Notes under the pieces: model-generated | Told to the model about the DNA's origin: nothing | Database searches by the model: none | The model's input: the letters and a program-made list of their open reading frames with translations, nothing else | Shown: positions 21,451-29,889 of the stretch, one piece after another | How positions within the stretch are numbered: the first letter of the stretch is position 1 | How the letters are laid out: each line of letters starts with the position of its first letter | Program-made: the position numbers and the translations under genes | Assembly: GCA_038230275.1 (NCBI GenBank) | Contig: JBBRNO010000061.1 | Coordinates: forward strand, 1 to 34,304 | Length of the DNA: 34,304 nucleotides | Origin: JANXXV01 sp038230275 | GTDB lineage: Bacteria > Acidobacteriota > Terriglobia > Bryobacterales > Bryobacteraceae | Direction of reading: 5' to 3'

Positions 21451-24108
21451 ATGGAAATCGAAAAAGTATACGAACCCCAGCGGTTTGAGCCGCGTTGGGC
21501 ACAGTGGTGGATCGACCGCGGATTCTATACCGCCAATCCGAAGAACCCGGGCCGCATGTTTTCGCTGGTAATTCCGCCACCAAACGTCACCGGCATTCTG
21601 CACATGGGACACATGCTGGAGCACACCGAGATTGACGTAACGGTCCGCTGGCATCGCATGAAGGGCGATAACACCTTGTGGCTGCCTGGCACCGACCACG
21701 CGGGAATCGCCACCCAAATGGTGGTCGAGAGGAAGTTGGCCGAAGAAGGGCTGGACCGCCGCAAGCTGGGCCGTGAGGAGTTTGAGAGGCGCATCTGGGC
21801 CTGGAAGGAAGAATCGGGCGATAGCATCAAGCGGCAGATGATCCGTTTGGGGACCAGCTGCGATTGGAGTCGCGAGCGCTTCACGCTGGACGAAGGCCTT
21901 TCCCGCGCCGTACGCGAAGTGTTCGTGCGGCTGTATGAGAAGGGTCTCATTTACCGCGGCGAATACATGGTGAATTGGTGCCCGCGCTGCCAGACCGCCA
22001 TCTCCGATCTGGAAGTGGTCCACGAGGAAACGAATGGGCACCTGTGGCACATTGCTTATCCGGTGAACGGCACGGATGAGCGGTTGGTTGTCGCCACCAC
22101 CCGCCCCGAAACAATGCTCGGCGATACCGCCGTTGCTATCAATCCGAAAGATGCGCGCTATTTCGGGATTCACGGCAAGACGGTGCGCTTGCCGCTGATG
22201 GATCGCGACATTCCCATCATTCTCGATGAGATGGCCGACCCGTTATTTGGAAGCGGTGCGGTGAAGGTGACGCCGGCGCACGATCCGAATGACTTCGAGG
22301 CGGGGCGAAGGCACAACCTGCCGTTGATCCAGGTGATCGACGGAAACGCCAAGATGACAGCGGCCGCGTTAGCGTATGCCGGGCTGGACCGTTTCGAGGC
22401 GCGCAAACGAGTTGTGAAAGCACTGCAAGAAGGCGAGTACCTAGTAAAGATTGAGCCGCACCAGTTGAGCGTCGGCAAGTGCCAGCGCTGTAAGACGGTA
22501 GTGGAGCCGCTGGTTTCGAAGCAGTGGTTCGTGAAGACGAAGCCGCTGGCGGAACCCGCGATTCGCGTAGTGGAAGACGGCCGGATTCAGTTTGTTCCCG
22601 ACAACTGGAGCAAAACTTACTTTGAATGGATGTACAACATCCGCGATTGGTGTATTTCGCGGCAGTTGTGGTGGGGGCACCGCATTCCTGCCTGGCATTG
22701 TGCCATGTGCGCGAAAATCACGGTGGCGCGCGAAGCTCCGGCGGTTTGCCGGCACTGTGGATCCGCGGAATTGGCGCAGGACCCGGATGTTCTGGACACC
22801 TGGTTCAGCTCCGGCTTGTGGCCATTCTCTACGCTGGGCTGGCCGGACCAGACGGAAGACCTGGCGAAATACTATCCGACTTCTCTGCTGATCACCGGCT
22901 TCGACATTCTGTTTTTCTGGGTGGCGCGGATGGTGATGTTGGGCATCGAGTGCATGGGCGAAGTGCCGTTCCATCAGGTCTACATTCACGGGTTGGTGCG
23001 CGATGCCGACAAGCAGAAAATGTCGAAGACGCGTGGAAATGTGATTGATCCGCTGGTTGTCACCGAGAAGTACGGCACGGACGCGGTGCGGCTCTCGCTG
23101 CTGCTGGGCGCGGCTCCGGGCACGGATATCGTGCTGACGGAAGAACGCATGGAGAGCGCGCGGGCCTTTGCCAATAAGATCTGGAATGCGTCGCGGCTGA
23201 TCTTTATGAACATGGAGCGGTCCGGCGTGTCTCCGTGGATCACCGCGGAGCGCGATTGTTGTCTGCCTGAAAAGGATGGCGAGACGGCGCCGCTGGAAGA
23301 CCGCTGGATCTTCAGCCGTTTGAACCGCTGCGCGGAGCAGGTGAATCGCGCGGTCGAACAGCATCGTTATCACGAGGCCGCGCAGACGCTGTGGCATTTC
23401 GTGTGGCATGAGTTCTGCGACTGGTATCTGGAAGTGAAGAAGCTGCGATTGGTGGAAAATAGCGGCGCTGACGTACACTGGCGGAATTTGTTGACCGTTT
23501 ATGAGATGGCGCTGCGGCTATTGCATCCGGTGATGCCGTTCCTCACGGAAGAGCTTTGGCAGCGTTTGGCTACAGGGGTTGTGGACCGCGCGGAAACGAT
23601 TTCGCTGGCGAATTATCCGCAGTTCAACGAGGCTGCAGTGGACGCGCAGGCCGAAGACGAGATGTCGATTCTGCAGGGCATTGTGACGGCGGCGCGGGAA
23701 TTGAAATCGGATCTGAAAGTAGACAAGAAGACGATTCTGGTTGGCACGCTGGTGTTGCGGGAGAAGGCGGTCACGGTTGGTGCGGCGCAACTGGCGGTGA
23801 TTGAGAAGCTGGGCGGGCTGAAGCTTACCTTGGGGACCCAAGCGGCCGGCGTGGTGCGGTCCAGTCCGGAATTCGATTTGATCGTCCAGGCTCCGGATGT
23901 GGTGGCCGAAGGTGGCGGCGACGCGCAGAAGGTCCGGCTGCGGAAAGAGAACGAGCAACTGGAAAAAGTGATTTCCAGTTCCAACCGGCAGCTCGGCGAT
24001 GAGAAGTTCACCGGCCGCGCGCCCGCTCACGTGATCGATACGCTGCGCCAAAAGCTGGCCGAATACGAAGCGCAGTTGCGGAAGAACAAAGAGGTCCTCG
24101 GCGAATGA
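21451..24108 (+). CDS. valS: Valyl-tRNA synthetase
   Basis: Class I aminoacyl-tRNA synthetase that charges tRNA-Val, 885 residues, the normal length. The HIGH motif is HMGH at 51-54 (GILHMGHMLEH) and the KMSKS motif is KMSKT at 523-527, with Thr in the last position. The editing domain (about 190-345) and a zinc-binding insertion (CAMCAK ... CRHCGS, about 415-435) are present. A C-terminal coiled coil (about 815-885, VRLRKENEQLEKV) is typical of ValS. The N-terminus MEIEKVYEPQRFEPRWAQWW supports the ATG at 21451. It is the first gene of an operon; its stop overlaps nadC by 4 bp. Confidence 0.97.
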   Translation: MEIEKVYEPQRFEPRWAQWWIDRGFYTANPKNPGRMFSLVIPPPNVTGILHMGHMLEHTEIDVTVRWHRMKGDNTLWLPGTDHAGIATQMVVERKLAEEGLDRRKLGREEFERRIWAWKEESGDSIKRQMIRLGTSCDWSRERFTLDEGLSRAVREVFVRLYEKGLIYRGEYMVNWCPRCQTAISDLEVVHEETNGHLWHIAYPVNGTDERLVVATTRPETMLGDTAVAINPKDARYFGIHGKTVRLPLMDRDIPIILDEMADPLFGSGAVKVTPAHDPNDFEAGRRHNLPLIQVIDGNAKMTAAALAYAGLDRFEARKRVVKALQEGEYLVKIEPHQLSVGKCQRCKTVVEPLVSKQWFVKTKPLAEPAIRVVEDGRIQFVPDNWSKTYFEWMYNIRDWCISRQLWWGHRIPAWHCAMCAKITVAREAPAVCRHCGSAELAQDPDVLDTWFSSGLWPFSTLGWPDQTEDLAKYYPTSLLITGFDILFFWVARMVMLGIECMGEVPFHQVYIHGLVRDADKQKMSKTRGNVIDPLVVTEKYGTDAVRLSLLLGAAPGTDIVLTEERMESARAFANKIWNASRLIFMNMERSGVSPWITAERDCCLPEKDGETAPLEDRWIFSRLNRCAEQVNRAVEQHRYHEAAQTLWHFVWHEFCDWYLEVKKLRLVENSGADVHWRNLLTVYEMALRLLHPVMPFLTEELWQRLATGVVDRAETISLANYPQFNEAAVDAQAEDEMSILQGIVTAARELKSDLKVDKKTILVGTLVLREKAVTVGAAQLAVIEKLGGLKLTLGTQAAGVVRSSPEFDLIVQAPDVVAEGGGDAQKVRLRKENEQLEKVISSSNRQLGDEKFTGRAPAHVIDTLRQKLAEYEAQLRKNKEVLGE

Positions 24109-24938
24109 TGGATCATCCGGACGTTCGAAGGCTGGTGACGCTGGCGCTGGAGGAAGACATTGGGCTGGGAGACGCCACCACGCTGGCTTGTATCGCTGCC
24201 GAGCGGACGGCAGTCGGGCGATATTATGCGCGGCAGGACGCTGTGCTGGCTGGCATCGGATTGCTGGAGATCATTTATGAAATGCGCGGCGGCGTGCAGC
24301 ATCTCCATTTGCCGGTGATGGATGGGGAGCGCGTCTCGGATGGGCAACTGGTGGGGGAAGTGCGTGGAAACGCACGAACGCTGCTGGAGTGCGAGCGGGT
24401 ATCGTTGAATTTCCTGCAACGCTTAAGCGGAATCGCTACTTTGGCGCGGCGCTATGTCGATGCAGTTTCGGGGACCGGGTGCAAGGTGTTGGACACGCGC
24501 AAGACCACGCCCGGGCTGCGCCGGTTGGAGAAGATGGCGGCGGCGGCGGGTGGGGTGCAGAATCACCGGATGGGGCTTTACGATGCGGTGTTGATCAAGA
24601 ACAATCACATCACGGCAGCCGGCGGGGTTCGCGCTGCCCTGGAGCGTGTTTCGCATTCGCCACTGTTGGTTGAGATTGAAGTCCGCACGCAGGCGGAACT
24701 GGAAGAAGCGCTCGATTGTGGCGCCAAACATCTGCTGCTGGATAACCTGACTCCGGCACAAGCGGCTGAGTGGATTCGTTTCATTGCCGGCCGGGCCACG
24801 GCGGAGCTTTCGGGAAACATCACGCTGGACACGGTGCGCGCCTACGCAGAGACCGGGGCGGACTACGTTTCCTCGGGCGCCATCACGCATTCAGCGATGG
24901 CGGCCGATTTCAATTTTCGCCTTGAACTCCTGCCATGA
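24105..24938 (+). CDS. nadC: Nicotinate-nucleotide pyrophosphorylase (quinolinate phosphoribosyltransferase)
   Basis: Converts quinolinate and PRPP to nicotinate mononucleotide, CO2 and pyrophosphate in NAD biosynthesis. The 277 residues match the family. Key blocks are EEDIGLGDATT, LDTRKTTPGLRRLEKMA, GVQNHRMGLYDAVLIKNNHI, HLLLDNLTP and TGADYVSSGAITHS, which provide substrate-binding Arg, Lys and His residues. Start and stop both lie in ATGA overlaps with valS and birA. nadA and nadB are not in the window. Confidence 0.96.
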   Translation: MMDHPDVRRLVTLALEEDIGLGDATTLACIAAERTAVGRYYARQDAVLAGIGLLEIIYEMRGGVQHLHLPVMDGERVSDGQLVGEVRGNARTLLECERVSLNFLQRLSGIATLARRYVDAVSGTGCKVLDTRKTTPGLRRLEKMAAAAGGVQNHRMGLYDAVLIKNNHITAAGGVRAALERVSHSPLLVEIEVRTQAELEEALDCGAKHLLLDNLTPAQAAEWIRFIAGRATAELSGNITLDTVRAYAETGADYVSSGAITHSAMAADFNFRLELLP

Positions 24939-25663
24939 GTGTGGAAAGGGCGATTCATTGGTTTCCTGTTGTCGGTTCCACCATGCAAGTGGCGGCGGAA
25001 TTTGCATCAAAGGGGTGCGCCAGCGGCACTGTGGTTGGCGCCGATGAACAGACCGCGGGCCATGGGCGCTACGGACGGGCCTGGCATTCCGAGGCGAAGT
25101 CCGGGTTATATGTTTCGGTGGTGCTGCGGCTGCGGATTCCCACGGAAAGTTTGCCGGTGGTGACGCTGGCATTGGGTCTGGCGGCTACCGAAGCCATCTT
25201 GAGCGCCACCGGGGTTCGCTGCGATTTGCGCTGGCCGAACGACGTGCTGGCCGCGGGAAAGAAATGCTGTGGCATTCTGGTGGAATTGCATGACGGTGCG
25301 ATCATCGCAGGCATTGGCGTCAACGTGAATCAGACGGCGTTTCCGGAGGAGTTGAAGGCGCTTGCCACTTCGCTGCGGATTGTCTCCGGCGTTCCGCAAT
25401 CGCGCGATTTGCTGCTGGAACGGCTTTTGGAGTCTATCGATTCGTACATGGAAACGCTGCAGGGGAACGGGAAAGATGCGATCTTGCGCATGTTTTCCGA
25501 GGCGTCCAGCTATGTACGCGGGCGGCGCGTGGTGGTGGATCAAGGTTCCACTTCGCTGGAAGGAACTACGGATGGCTTGGATGCTTCGGGTTTTCTGTTC
25601 TTGCGCAAGAACGACGGACAGCGGACACTGATTCTGGCGGGCGGAGTGCGTCCCGCTTCCTAA
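24935..25663 (+). CDS. birA: Biotin-[acetyl-CoA-carboxylase] ligase
   Basis: Biotin protein ligase that activates biotin as biotinyl-AMP and attaches it to the biotin carrier of acetyl-CoA carboxylase. It has 242 residues and no N-terminal HTH, so it is a monofunctional ligase and not a BirA-type repressor. The adenylate-binding loop is GHGRYGRAWHSEAKSGLYVS. RWPNDVLAAGKKCCGILVE contains the conserved WPND and the catalytic Lys region. GIGVNVNQ follows. A C-terminal SH3-like cap (RRVVVDQGSTSLEGTTDGLD) is present. It overlaps nadC by 4 bp and ends 5 bp before coaX. Confidence 0.94.
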   Translation: MSVERAIHWFPVVGSTMQVAAEFASKGCASGTVVGADEQTAGHGRYGRAWHSEAKSGLYVSVVLRLRIPTESLPVVTLALGLAATEAILSATGVRCDLRWPNDVLAAGKKCCGILVELHDGAIIAGIGVNVNQTAFPEELKALATSLRIVSGVPQSRDLLLERLLESIDSYMETLQGNGKDAILRMFSEASSYVRGRRVVVDQGSTSLEGTTDGLDASGFLFLRKNDGQRTLILAGGVRPAS

Positions 25664-25668
25664 AACAT

Positions 25669-26439
25669 ATGCTACTTGCTCTGGACGCGGGAAACACTAA
25701 TATTACGATCGGTGCGTTTGAAGACGGCGTACTGACCGGGCGCTGGCGGCTGCGGACGGTCCATGAACAGACCGCGGATGAATGGGGAGTCTTGCTGCGC
25801 AATTTGTTTGCGCTGAACTCGCTGGATCTGTCGCGCGTGGACGGCATCATTATCGCCAGCGTGGTGCCGCCGCTCGATTCGACACTGGCGGCGATGACCC
25901 GGCGCTATTTTCACCGCGAGCCGATGTTCGTGACCTGCACCACCGATACCGGGCTTGCGATCTTGTACGACAACCCGCGGGAAGTGGGCGCGGATCGCAT
26001 CGTCAACGGGGTAGCCGCTTTCGCCAAATATGGCGGACCCTGCGTGGTGGTGGATTTAGGGACAGCCATCACGTTCGACGCGGTTTCGGGCAACGCCGAG
26101 TATTTGGGCGGAGTGATTTGTCCGGGAATCGGAATCTCGATTGAGGGGTTGTTTGCCAAGACGGCACGACTGCCTCTGGTGGATTTCCTTGAGCCGGAGA
26201 AGTTGATTGGGACCAATACCGTGGAGAGTATGCAGTCGGGCCTTTATTACGGCACGATAGGGATGATCGACGGAATCCTGGAGCGATTGCTGGAAACGCT
26301 GGGTCCGAAGACCACGGCCATTGCAACGGGCGGGCAGGCGGAATTGATTGTGCGCGGCTCGCGGTATCTGAAAGAGATCGACGTGGACCTGACGCTGCGC
26401 GGACTGCACTTGATTTGGGAACGGAATCACAAGCGGTGA
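25669..26439 (+). CDS. coaX: Type III pantothenate kinase
   Basis: Phosphorylates pantothenate, the first committed step of CoA synthesis. CoaX-type enzymes need a monovalent cation and are not inhibited by CoA. The 256-residue ASKHA-fold protein has LALDAGNTNITIG at the N-terminus (phosphate loop), VGADRIVNGVAAF, VVDLGTAITFDAV (catalytic Asp) and YLGGVICPGI. All are diagnostic. birA-coaX adjacency is common in bacteria. The stop overlaps a GTG start of the next gene (GTGA). Confidence 0.96.
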   Translation: MLLALDAGNTNITIGAFEDGVLTGRWRLRTVHEQTADEWGVLLRNLFALNSLDLSRVDGIIIASVVPPLDSTLAAMTRRYFHREPMFVTCTTDTGLAILYDNPREVGADRIVNGVAAFAKYGGPCVVVDLGTAITFDAVSGNAEYLGGVICPGIGISIEGLFAKTARLPLVDFLEPEKLIGTNTVESMQSGLYYGTIGMIDGILERLLETLGPKTTAIATGGQAELIVRGSRYLKEIDVDLTLRGLHLIWERNHKR

Positions 26440-27110
26440 GCGAGCCCTGGAATTATTTCAATTATTTCACTGAGATTGAAGAACACTTTCAGCAGGCGCG
26501 GGGGACGGGGTTGTTCCTGCTGTCGCCCTTGGACTGGGCATTGATTGAGACGTGGAAGGACGCGGGTATACCGCTGGAGGCGGTGCTGCGCGGGGTTGAT
26601 TCCGCGTTTGCTAAGTGGCATTCGAAGAAGAAGAGATTGCAGGCCGTGAATTCACTGGCATATTGCGCGCAGGCAGTGTTTACAGAAGCGCAAATCATGG
26701 CTGGGGCATTGCAACCGAGAGAATTGAAGGTAGCCGAGGCTCCGTTCAGTTTGGAGAGCCTGGTGGCGTTTCTGCGTGCGAATGCGTTGGAGCTGGCAAA
26801 GCGGGAGACCTTTGCGGAGATCGCCGCATCGGTGAATCACCTGGCGGATGAGGCGGAGACGCACTACGCGAATCTGGAAGAATTGGAACAGCGCCTGACG
26901 GGGCTGGAAGACAAAATGAAGGCGATGGCGAGGCTGACGCAGACCGAGCAGGATTTGTTTGAGGCGCGGCGGGAGTTGGATTCGACGCTGCGGCCCTATC
27001 GGAGCAAAATGACCGCCGATCAGCTGGCGGTGTTGGAGCGGCAGTACCTGGAGCGGCAGTTACTGGAGAAGGCGAATCTGCCGCGGCTCAGTTTGTTTTA
27101 TCTACTCTGA
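26436..27110 (+). CDS. Unknown protein at the end of the valS-coaX operon
   Basis: A 224-residue protein of no family I can name. The frame is open back to 26415, but GTG at 26436 overlaps the coaX stop (GTGA) and starts the likely conserved part (SEPWNYFNYFTEIEEHFQQ). The first ~75 residues look like a compact helical domain (LLSPLDWALIETWKDAGIPLEAVLRGVDSAF), similar in feel to DnaD-type or small DNA-processing domains, but this is only an impression. Residues about 125-215 are strongly helical and heptad-like (LEELEQRLTGLEDKMKAMARL), probably a coiled coil. There is no signal peptide, so it is cytoplasmic. Tight coupling with coaX suggests a housekeeping role in this lineage. Confidence 0.8.
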   Translation: MSEPWNYFNYFTEIEEHFQQARGTGLFLLSPLDWALIETWKDAGIPLEAVLRGVDSAFAKWHSKKKRLQAVNSLAYCAQAVFTEAQIMAGALQPRELKVAEAPFSLESLVAFLRANALELAKRETFAEIAASVNHLADEAETHYANLEELEQRLTGLEDKMKAMARLTQTEQDLFEARRELDSTLRPYRSKMTADQLAVLERQYLERQLLEKANLPRLSLFYLL

Positions 27111-27218
27111 CGGCAACCGATTGGCGGTGTCATGCATCTGTATTAACAGAGGGCGGGGTATAGAAGAACCACCCGCTCTTTAGAGACGCAGTAATCACTC
27201 CTTGTGAAAGCGTGCCTC

Positions 27219-27260
27219 AACGGCGGGTGTCTTCCTCCGAGCACTCGCCGTTTTTCTTTT
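27219..27260 (+). terminator. Strong intrinsic terminator of the valS operon
   Basis: An 11-bp stem (AACGGCGGGTG at 27219-27229 with CACTCGCCGTT at 27242-27252; one G-U pair) with a 12-nt loop runs into TTTTTCTTTT. It ends 5 bp before the stop of the convergent FAD oxidoreductase gene. The minus strand has no T run after the stem, so it works for the + operon only. Confidence 0.88.
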
Positions 27261-27265
27261 ATCTC

Positions 27266-28252
27266 CTACAATATTGCTTCTGGACGGGTTAGCCGATAGA
27301 GCCAATCGCCTGGGATGACCGCGGCCAGGTGCTCGGCCCACTGTGTTCTGGCGACGGCTCGAAACAGCGAGGCGATGCCGAAGGGTCTTGCCAGGGCTTT
27401 GCGGCAGGCCTGGCGGTGATCGGCGGCGGTTAAGCCCTGGGCAGCATAGAAACCGGCCAATTCTCCGCTGATCGCGGCCGATAATAACCCCGAACCGGTG
27501 AAGGGATCTACAAACGAGAGCGCGTCGCCGGCTTCAAAGACACCGGGCTTCGGTTCTTCCCGAAGATGGTTTTGGAAGACGAGCGGCCCCACGTTGAGCC
27601 ACTTCATGGATCGCTGTAGTGGACTAAGGCGCGACTTCAGTGGCGGGAACGAATGAACCAGATCATCCAACGCGAAATTGAATTCATTCAATATACGTTC
27701 TGGTCCTAATCCGCATACGTTGGTAATTCCGTTCTCCACGCAGTTGATTCCCACGTAGCAGCCTTTGAAGAAGTAAAGTTCGACGGCGTCGTGGGCGGGA
27801 CCGGTGAAATGCGCTTTGAAGCCAAACAGACGCTTTCCGCGGGTCTCACTCCCGTTAGTTTGGCGGCCAGCGGTCCAAATCAGCGGCGAGGCCTCCGGCC
27901 TCGCCTGCTGGGCGGGTTGCGCTCCTAGCTCGATTGCACGGTTATAGAGAAGTTGATCGTATTCGAAGCGGCTAAGTCCGTAAGCTGCCTCCGGGAGGCG
28001 CGCAATTTTCGGTTTCGATCCGAAGTGCAGCTCCATGCGCCTTATTCTGGCGGGACTTCGCTGTTCGAATGACGTCCAGACGCCGAGGCGCTGGAGGATG
28101 GGGACGATTTCAGGGGACAGAAATTCTCCGCATACTTTGTGGCGCGGGAACTTCGATTTTTCGATCAGATCTACCTGCGCGCCGTGAAGTAGCGCCGCGA
28201 TTGCCGCGGAGGAACCGGCAGGGCCCGCTCCGATAATTTGTATCCGGTTCAA
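27266..28252 (-). CDS. FAD-dependent oxidoreductase (geranylgeranyl-reductase-like)
   Basis: Flavoprotein of 328 residues in the p-hydroxybenzoate-hydroxylase/geranylgeranyl-reductase superfamily. The FAD-binding Rossmann motif is IIGAGPAGSSAAIAALLHGA (about 6-25). KVCGEFLSPEIVPIL (about 39-53) carries the Cys-Gly typical of this branch. GDALSFVDPFTGSGLLSA (about 245) is the second FAD motif. The start is a TTG at 28252 in a 4-bp TTGA overlap with the stop of the TPR gene, so it is translationally coupled. No substrate can be assigned; relatives reduce isoprenoids or halogenate or hydroxylate aromatic compounds. It is the last gene of a four-gene minus-strand operon. Confidence 0.85.
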   Translation of the reverse strand: MNRIQIIGAGPAGSSAAIAALLHGAQVDLIEKSKFPRHKVCGEFLSPEIVPILQRLGVWTSFEQRSPARIRRMELHFGSKPKIARLPEAAYGLSRFEYDQLLYNRAIELGAQPAQQARPEASPLIWTAGRQTNGSETRGKRLFGFKAHFTGPAHDAVELYFFKGCYVGINCVENGITNVCGLGPERILNEFNFALDDLVHSFPPLKSRLSPLQRSMKWLNVGPLVFQNHLREEPKPGVFEAGDALSFVDPFTGSGLLSAAISGELAGFYAAQGLTAADHRQACRKALARPFGIASLFRAVARTQWAEHLAAVIPGDWLYRLTRPEAIL

Positions 28253-29889
28253 AGACCGGCTTCAAGCGGTTTCTTTTCTCGCTGAAGCGTATCCCGCAGC
28301 CCGCTGAGAGCGTGTGCGTTCGCCGGGTATTGGCGGAGAGCCTCACGGAACGCATGTTCGGCGACGTCCAACTTGCCGTTCGCCAGAGCGGACCGGCCTA
28401 GCACCTCAGCTACTGATCGTGGATAAAAGGGCGGCTCGGTATAAACCAGTTTCCGTTCGGCGTTAGAGGCGGCTTGCAGCGTTTTCAGACCGGCGCTGAC
28501 TTTGCCTGCGGCGAGTGCGAGATGTCCATCGAGTTCGCGCCGGGCTACGACTAACTCTTCCGGAGTTTTACGCTTCATTTTCTGCCGGAAGGCCGCTAGA
28601 GACGCGTCCATTTCCTTCGATTCCGCTCTCGCCGCATCCACGTTGCCCTTGGCGGTGTAGGCCATGGAACGCGCCCAATGACGCCATGCCAACTGACGGT
28701 TACGGTTGAGCACGGGAAGTTGATCTTCGGCTAGAATGTCATCCCACTTCTGGAACTGCACCAGGATCCGGAGCAGAGCGAACCAGCCCTGGGCGTAAGC
28801 GCCGGTAGTCAGATCGGATTGCTTCAGCTCACGCGGGTTTTCCTTGTAAGTCAGCAGATGGCGGGCGGCTTCCATGGCTGGTTCGTACTTGCCCTCGAAC
28901 GAATAGGCCGTTGCCAGGTAATTCACGTTGTGCCCGTGGTGGCCGTTGCCGTACATGGCGTCGGCTTTCATATAACTACGCTCATTGTCGGCGGCGGCGG
29001 AAAACGACTGGATGGCTTCTTCCCACTTGCCCGTTTGCGAATAGATATGTCCGGGCATGTGCAGGGCGTGCGGAATATTCGGCACCAGTTCGGCGTAGCG
29101 CTTGCAACTGGGCCAGGCGTCGCTGGCAAAAGTGGACCCCTCGAATCCGTGGATGATGTAGTGATGCACGCCGGGATGGTCCGGGAATTTGACCACCAGA
29201 TCGCGGAGAATGGCAACGGCTTCCATGCTGGTGGGCTGGTTGGGTTTCTTGTCCGGCGTGTTGAAACCGCGCATGATCATCAGCGCCAGATAGGTCTTGG
29301 CTTCCACTTCATCCGGGTGTTTGGCGAGAAGCGTTCGCAGGCCCTTCACGAAAGCGCTGTCGCCGTCCTTCTGCTTTCTGTCGCGGCGCACCGCGATCGA
29401 GGCGATATAGAGCTTCTCCAGGTCAGTGGCCTTTCCCGGTATGGCGCTGAGTTCCACTGCTTTCTCGGCTGCAGTTTCCGCGCGGGACTTGGTTACTGAC
29501 TTCTTGGAGGCGCCGAATGCGCTCTTACCGGTATCGATCTGGAACCGCGGACGCCAGTCGCCGGCGGCTACCATGGCGATGCCCCAGTAGGGCATTGGCG
29601 CAGTTGGATCCAGTTGCGCGGCCTGGAGGAACGACCGTTCCGCTTCGCGGGCCCAAAAAGAGTGCATTTGCGCTACACCTTGGTCGAAGAATTTCTGCGC
29701 TTCCGGATTAGTGGTGGTGATGGGGAAGTGCACGGTTCCCTGCCCCGTCAATAATTTGGCTGGGAGCGACGGCGCAATGGCGCCGGGCGGCGGAGAGCAC
29801 GCATCCAGTTCCTTCTGGGATTTCGGGGCCGTTTGCGCCGTCGCACCGGCCGCCAGCAGCATGGAAATAACGATGTAGTTGAATCTCAT
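28249..29889 (-). CDS. Secreted histidine-rich TPR-repeat protein
   Basis: A 546-residue exported protein. The signal peptide (FNYIVISMLLAAGATAQ) is followed by a Cys/Pro-rich linker and helical TPR-like repeats (FDQGVAQMHSFWAREAERSF, TGKWEEAIQSF, EGKYEPAMEAA, NGKLDVAEHAFREALRQYP). The middle holds three dense His clusters: HPGVHHYIIH (238-247), HALHMPGHIY (274-283) and YGNGHHGHN (313-321). Clustered, regularly placed His residues suggest a metal or haem site on the inner face of the TPR superhelix; this is inference. It overlaps the SCO gene before it and the oxidoreductase after it by 4 bp each, so all three are probably made together. Confidence 0.85.
   Translation of the reverse strand: MRFNYIVISMLLAAGATAQTAPKSQKELDACSPPPGAIAPSLPAKLLTGQGTVHFPITTTNPEAQKFFDQGVAQMHSFWAREAERSFLQAAQLDPTAPMPYWGIAMVAAGDWRPRFQIDTGKSAFGASKKSVTKSRAETAAEKAVELSAIPGKATDLEKLYIASIAVRRDRKQKDGDSAFVKGLRTLLAKHPDEVEAKTYLALMIMRGFNTPDKKPNQPTSMEAVAILRDLVVKFPDHPGVHHYIIHGFEGSTFASDAWPSCKRYAELVPNIPHALHMPGHIYSQTGKWEEAIQSFSAAADNERSYMKADAMYGNGHHGHNVNYLATAYSFEGKYEPAMEAARHLLTYKENPRELKQSDLTTGAYAQGWFALLRILVQFQKWDDILAEDQLPVLNRNRQLAWRHWARSMAYTAKGNVDAARAESKEMDASLAAFRQKMKRKTPEELVVARRELDGHLALAAGKVSAGLKTLQAASNAERKLVYTEPPFYPRSVAEVLGRSALANGKLDVAEHAFREALRQYPANAHALSGLRDTLQREKKPLEAGL

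Noticed and set aside
22441..23478. Minus-strand ORF of 345 residues inside valS
   Set aside because: Antisense to a certain valS gene with conserved KMSK and zinc motifs; no independent support.
27148..27180. Hairpin before the valS-operon terminator as a second terminator or small RNA
   Set aside because: The stem needs a two-base bulge and has no T run. A small RNA starting near TATAGA at 27159 and ending at the terminator is possible but unsupported.
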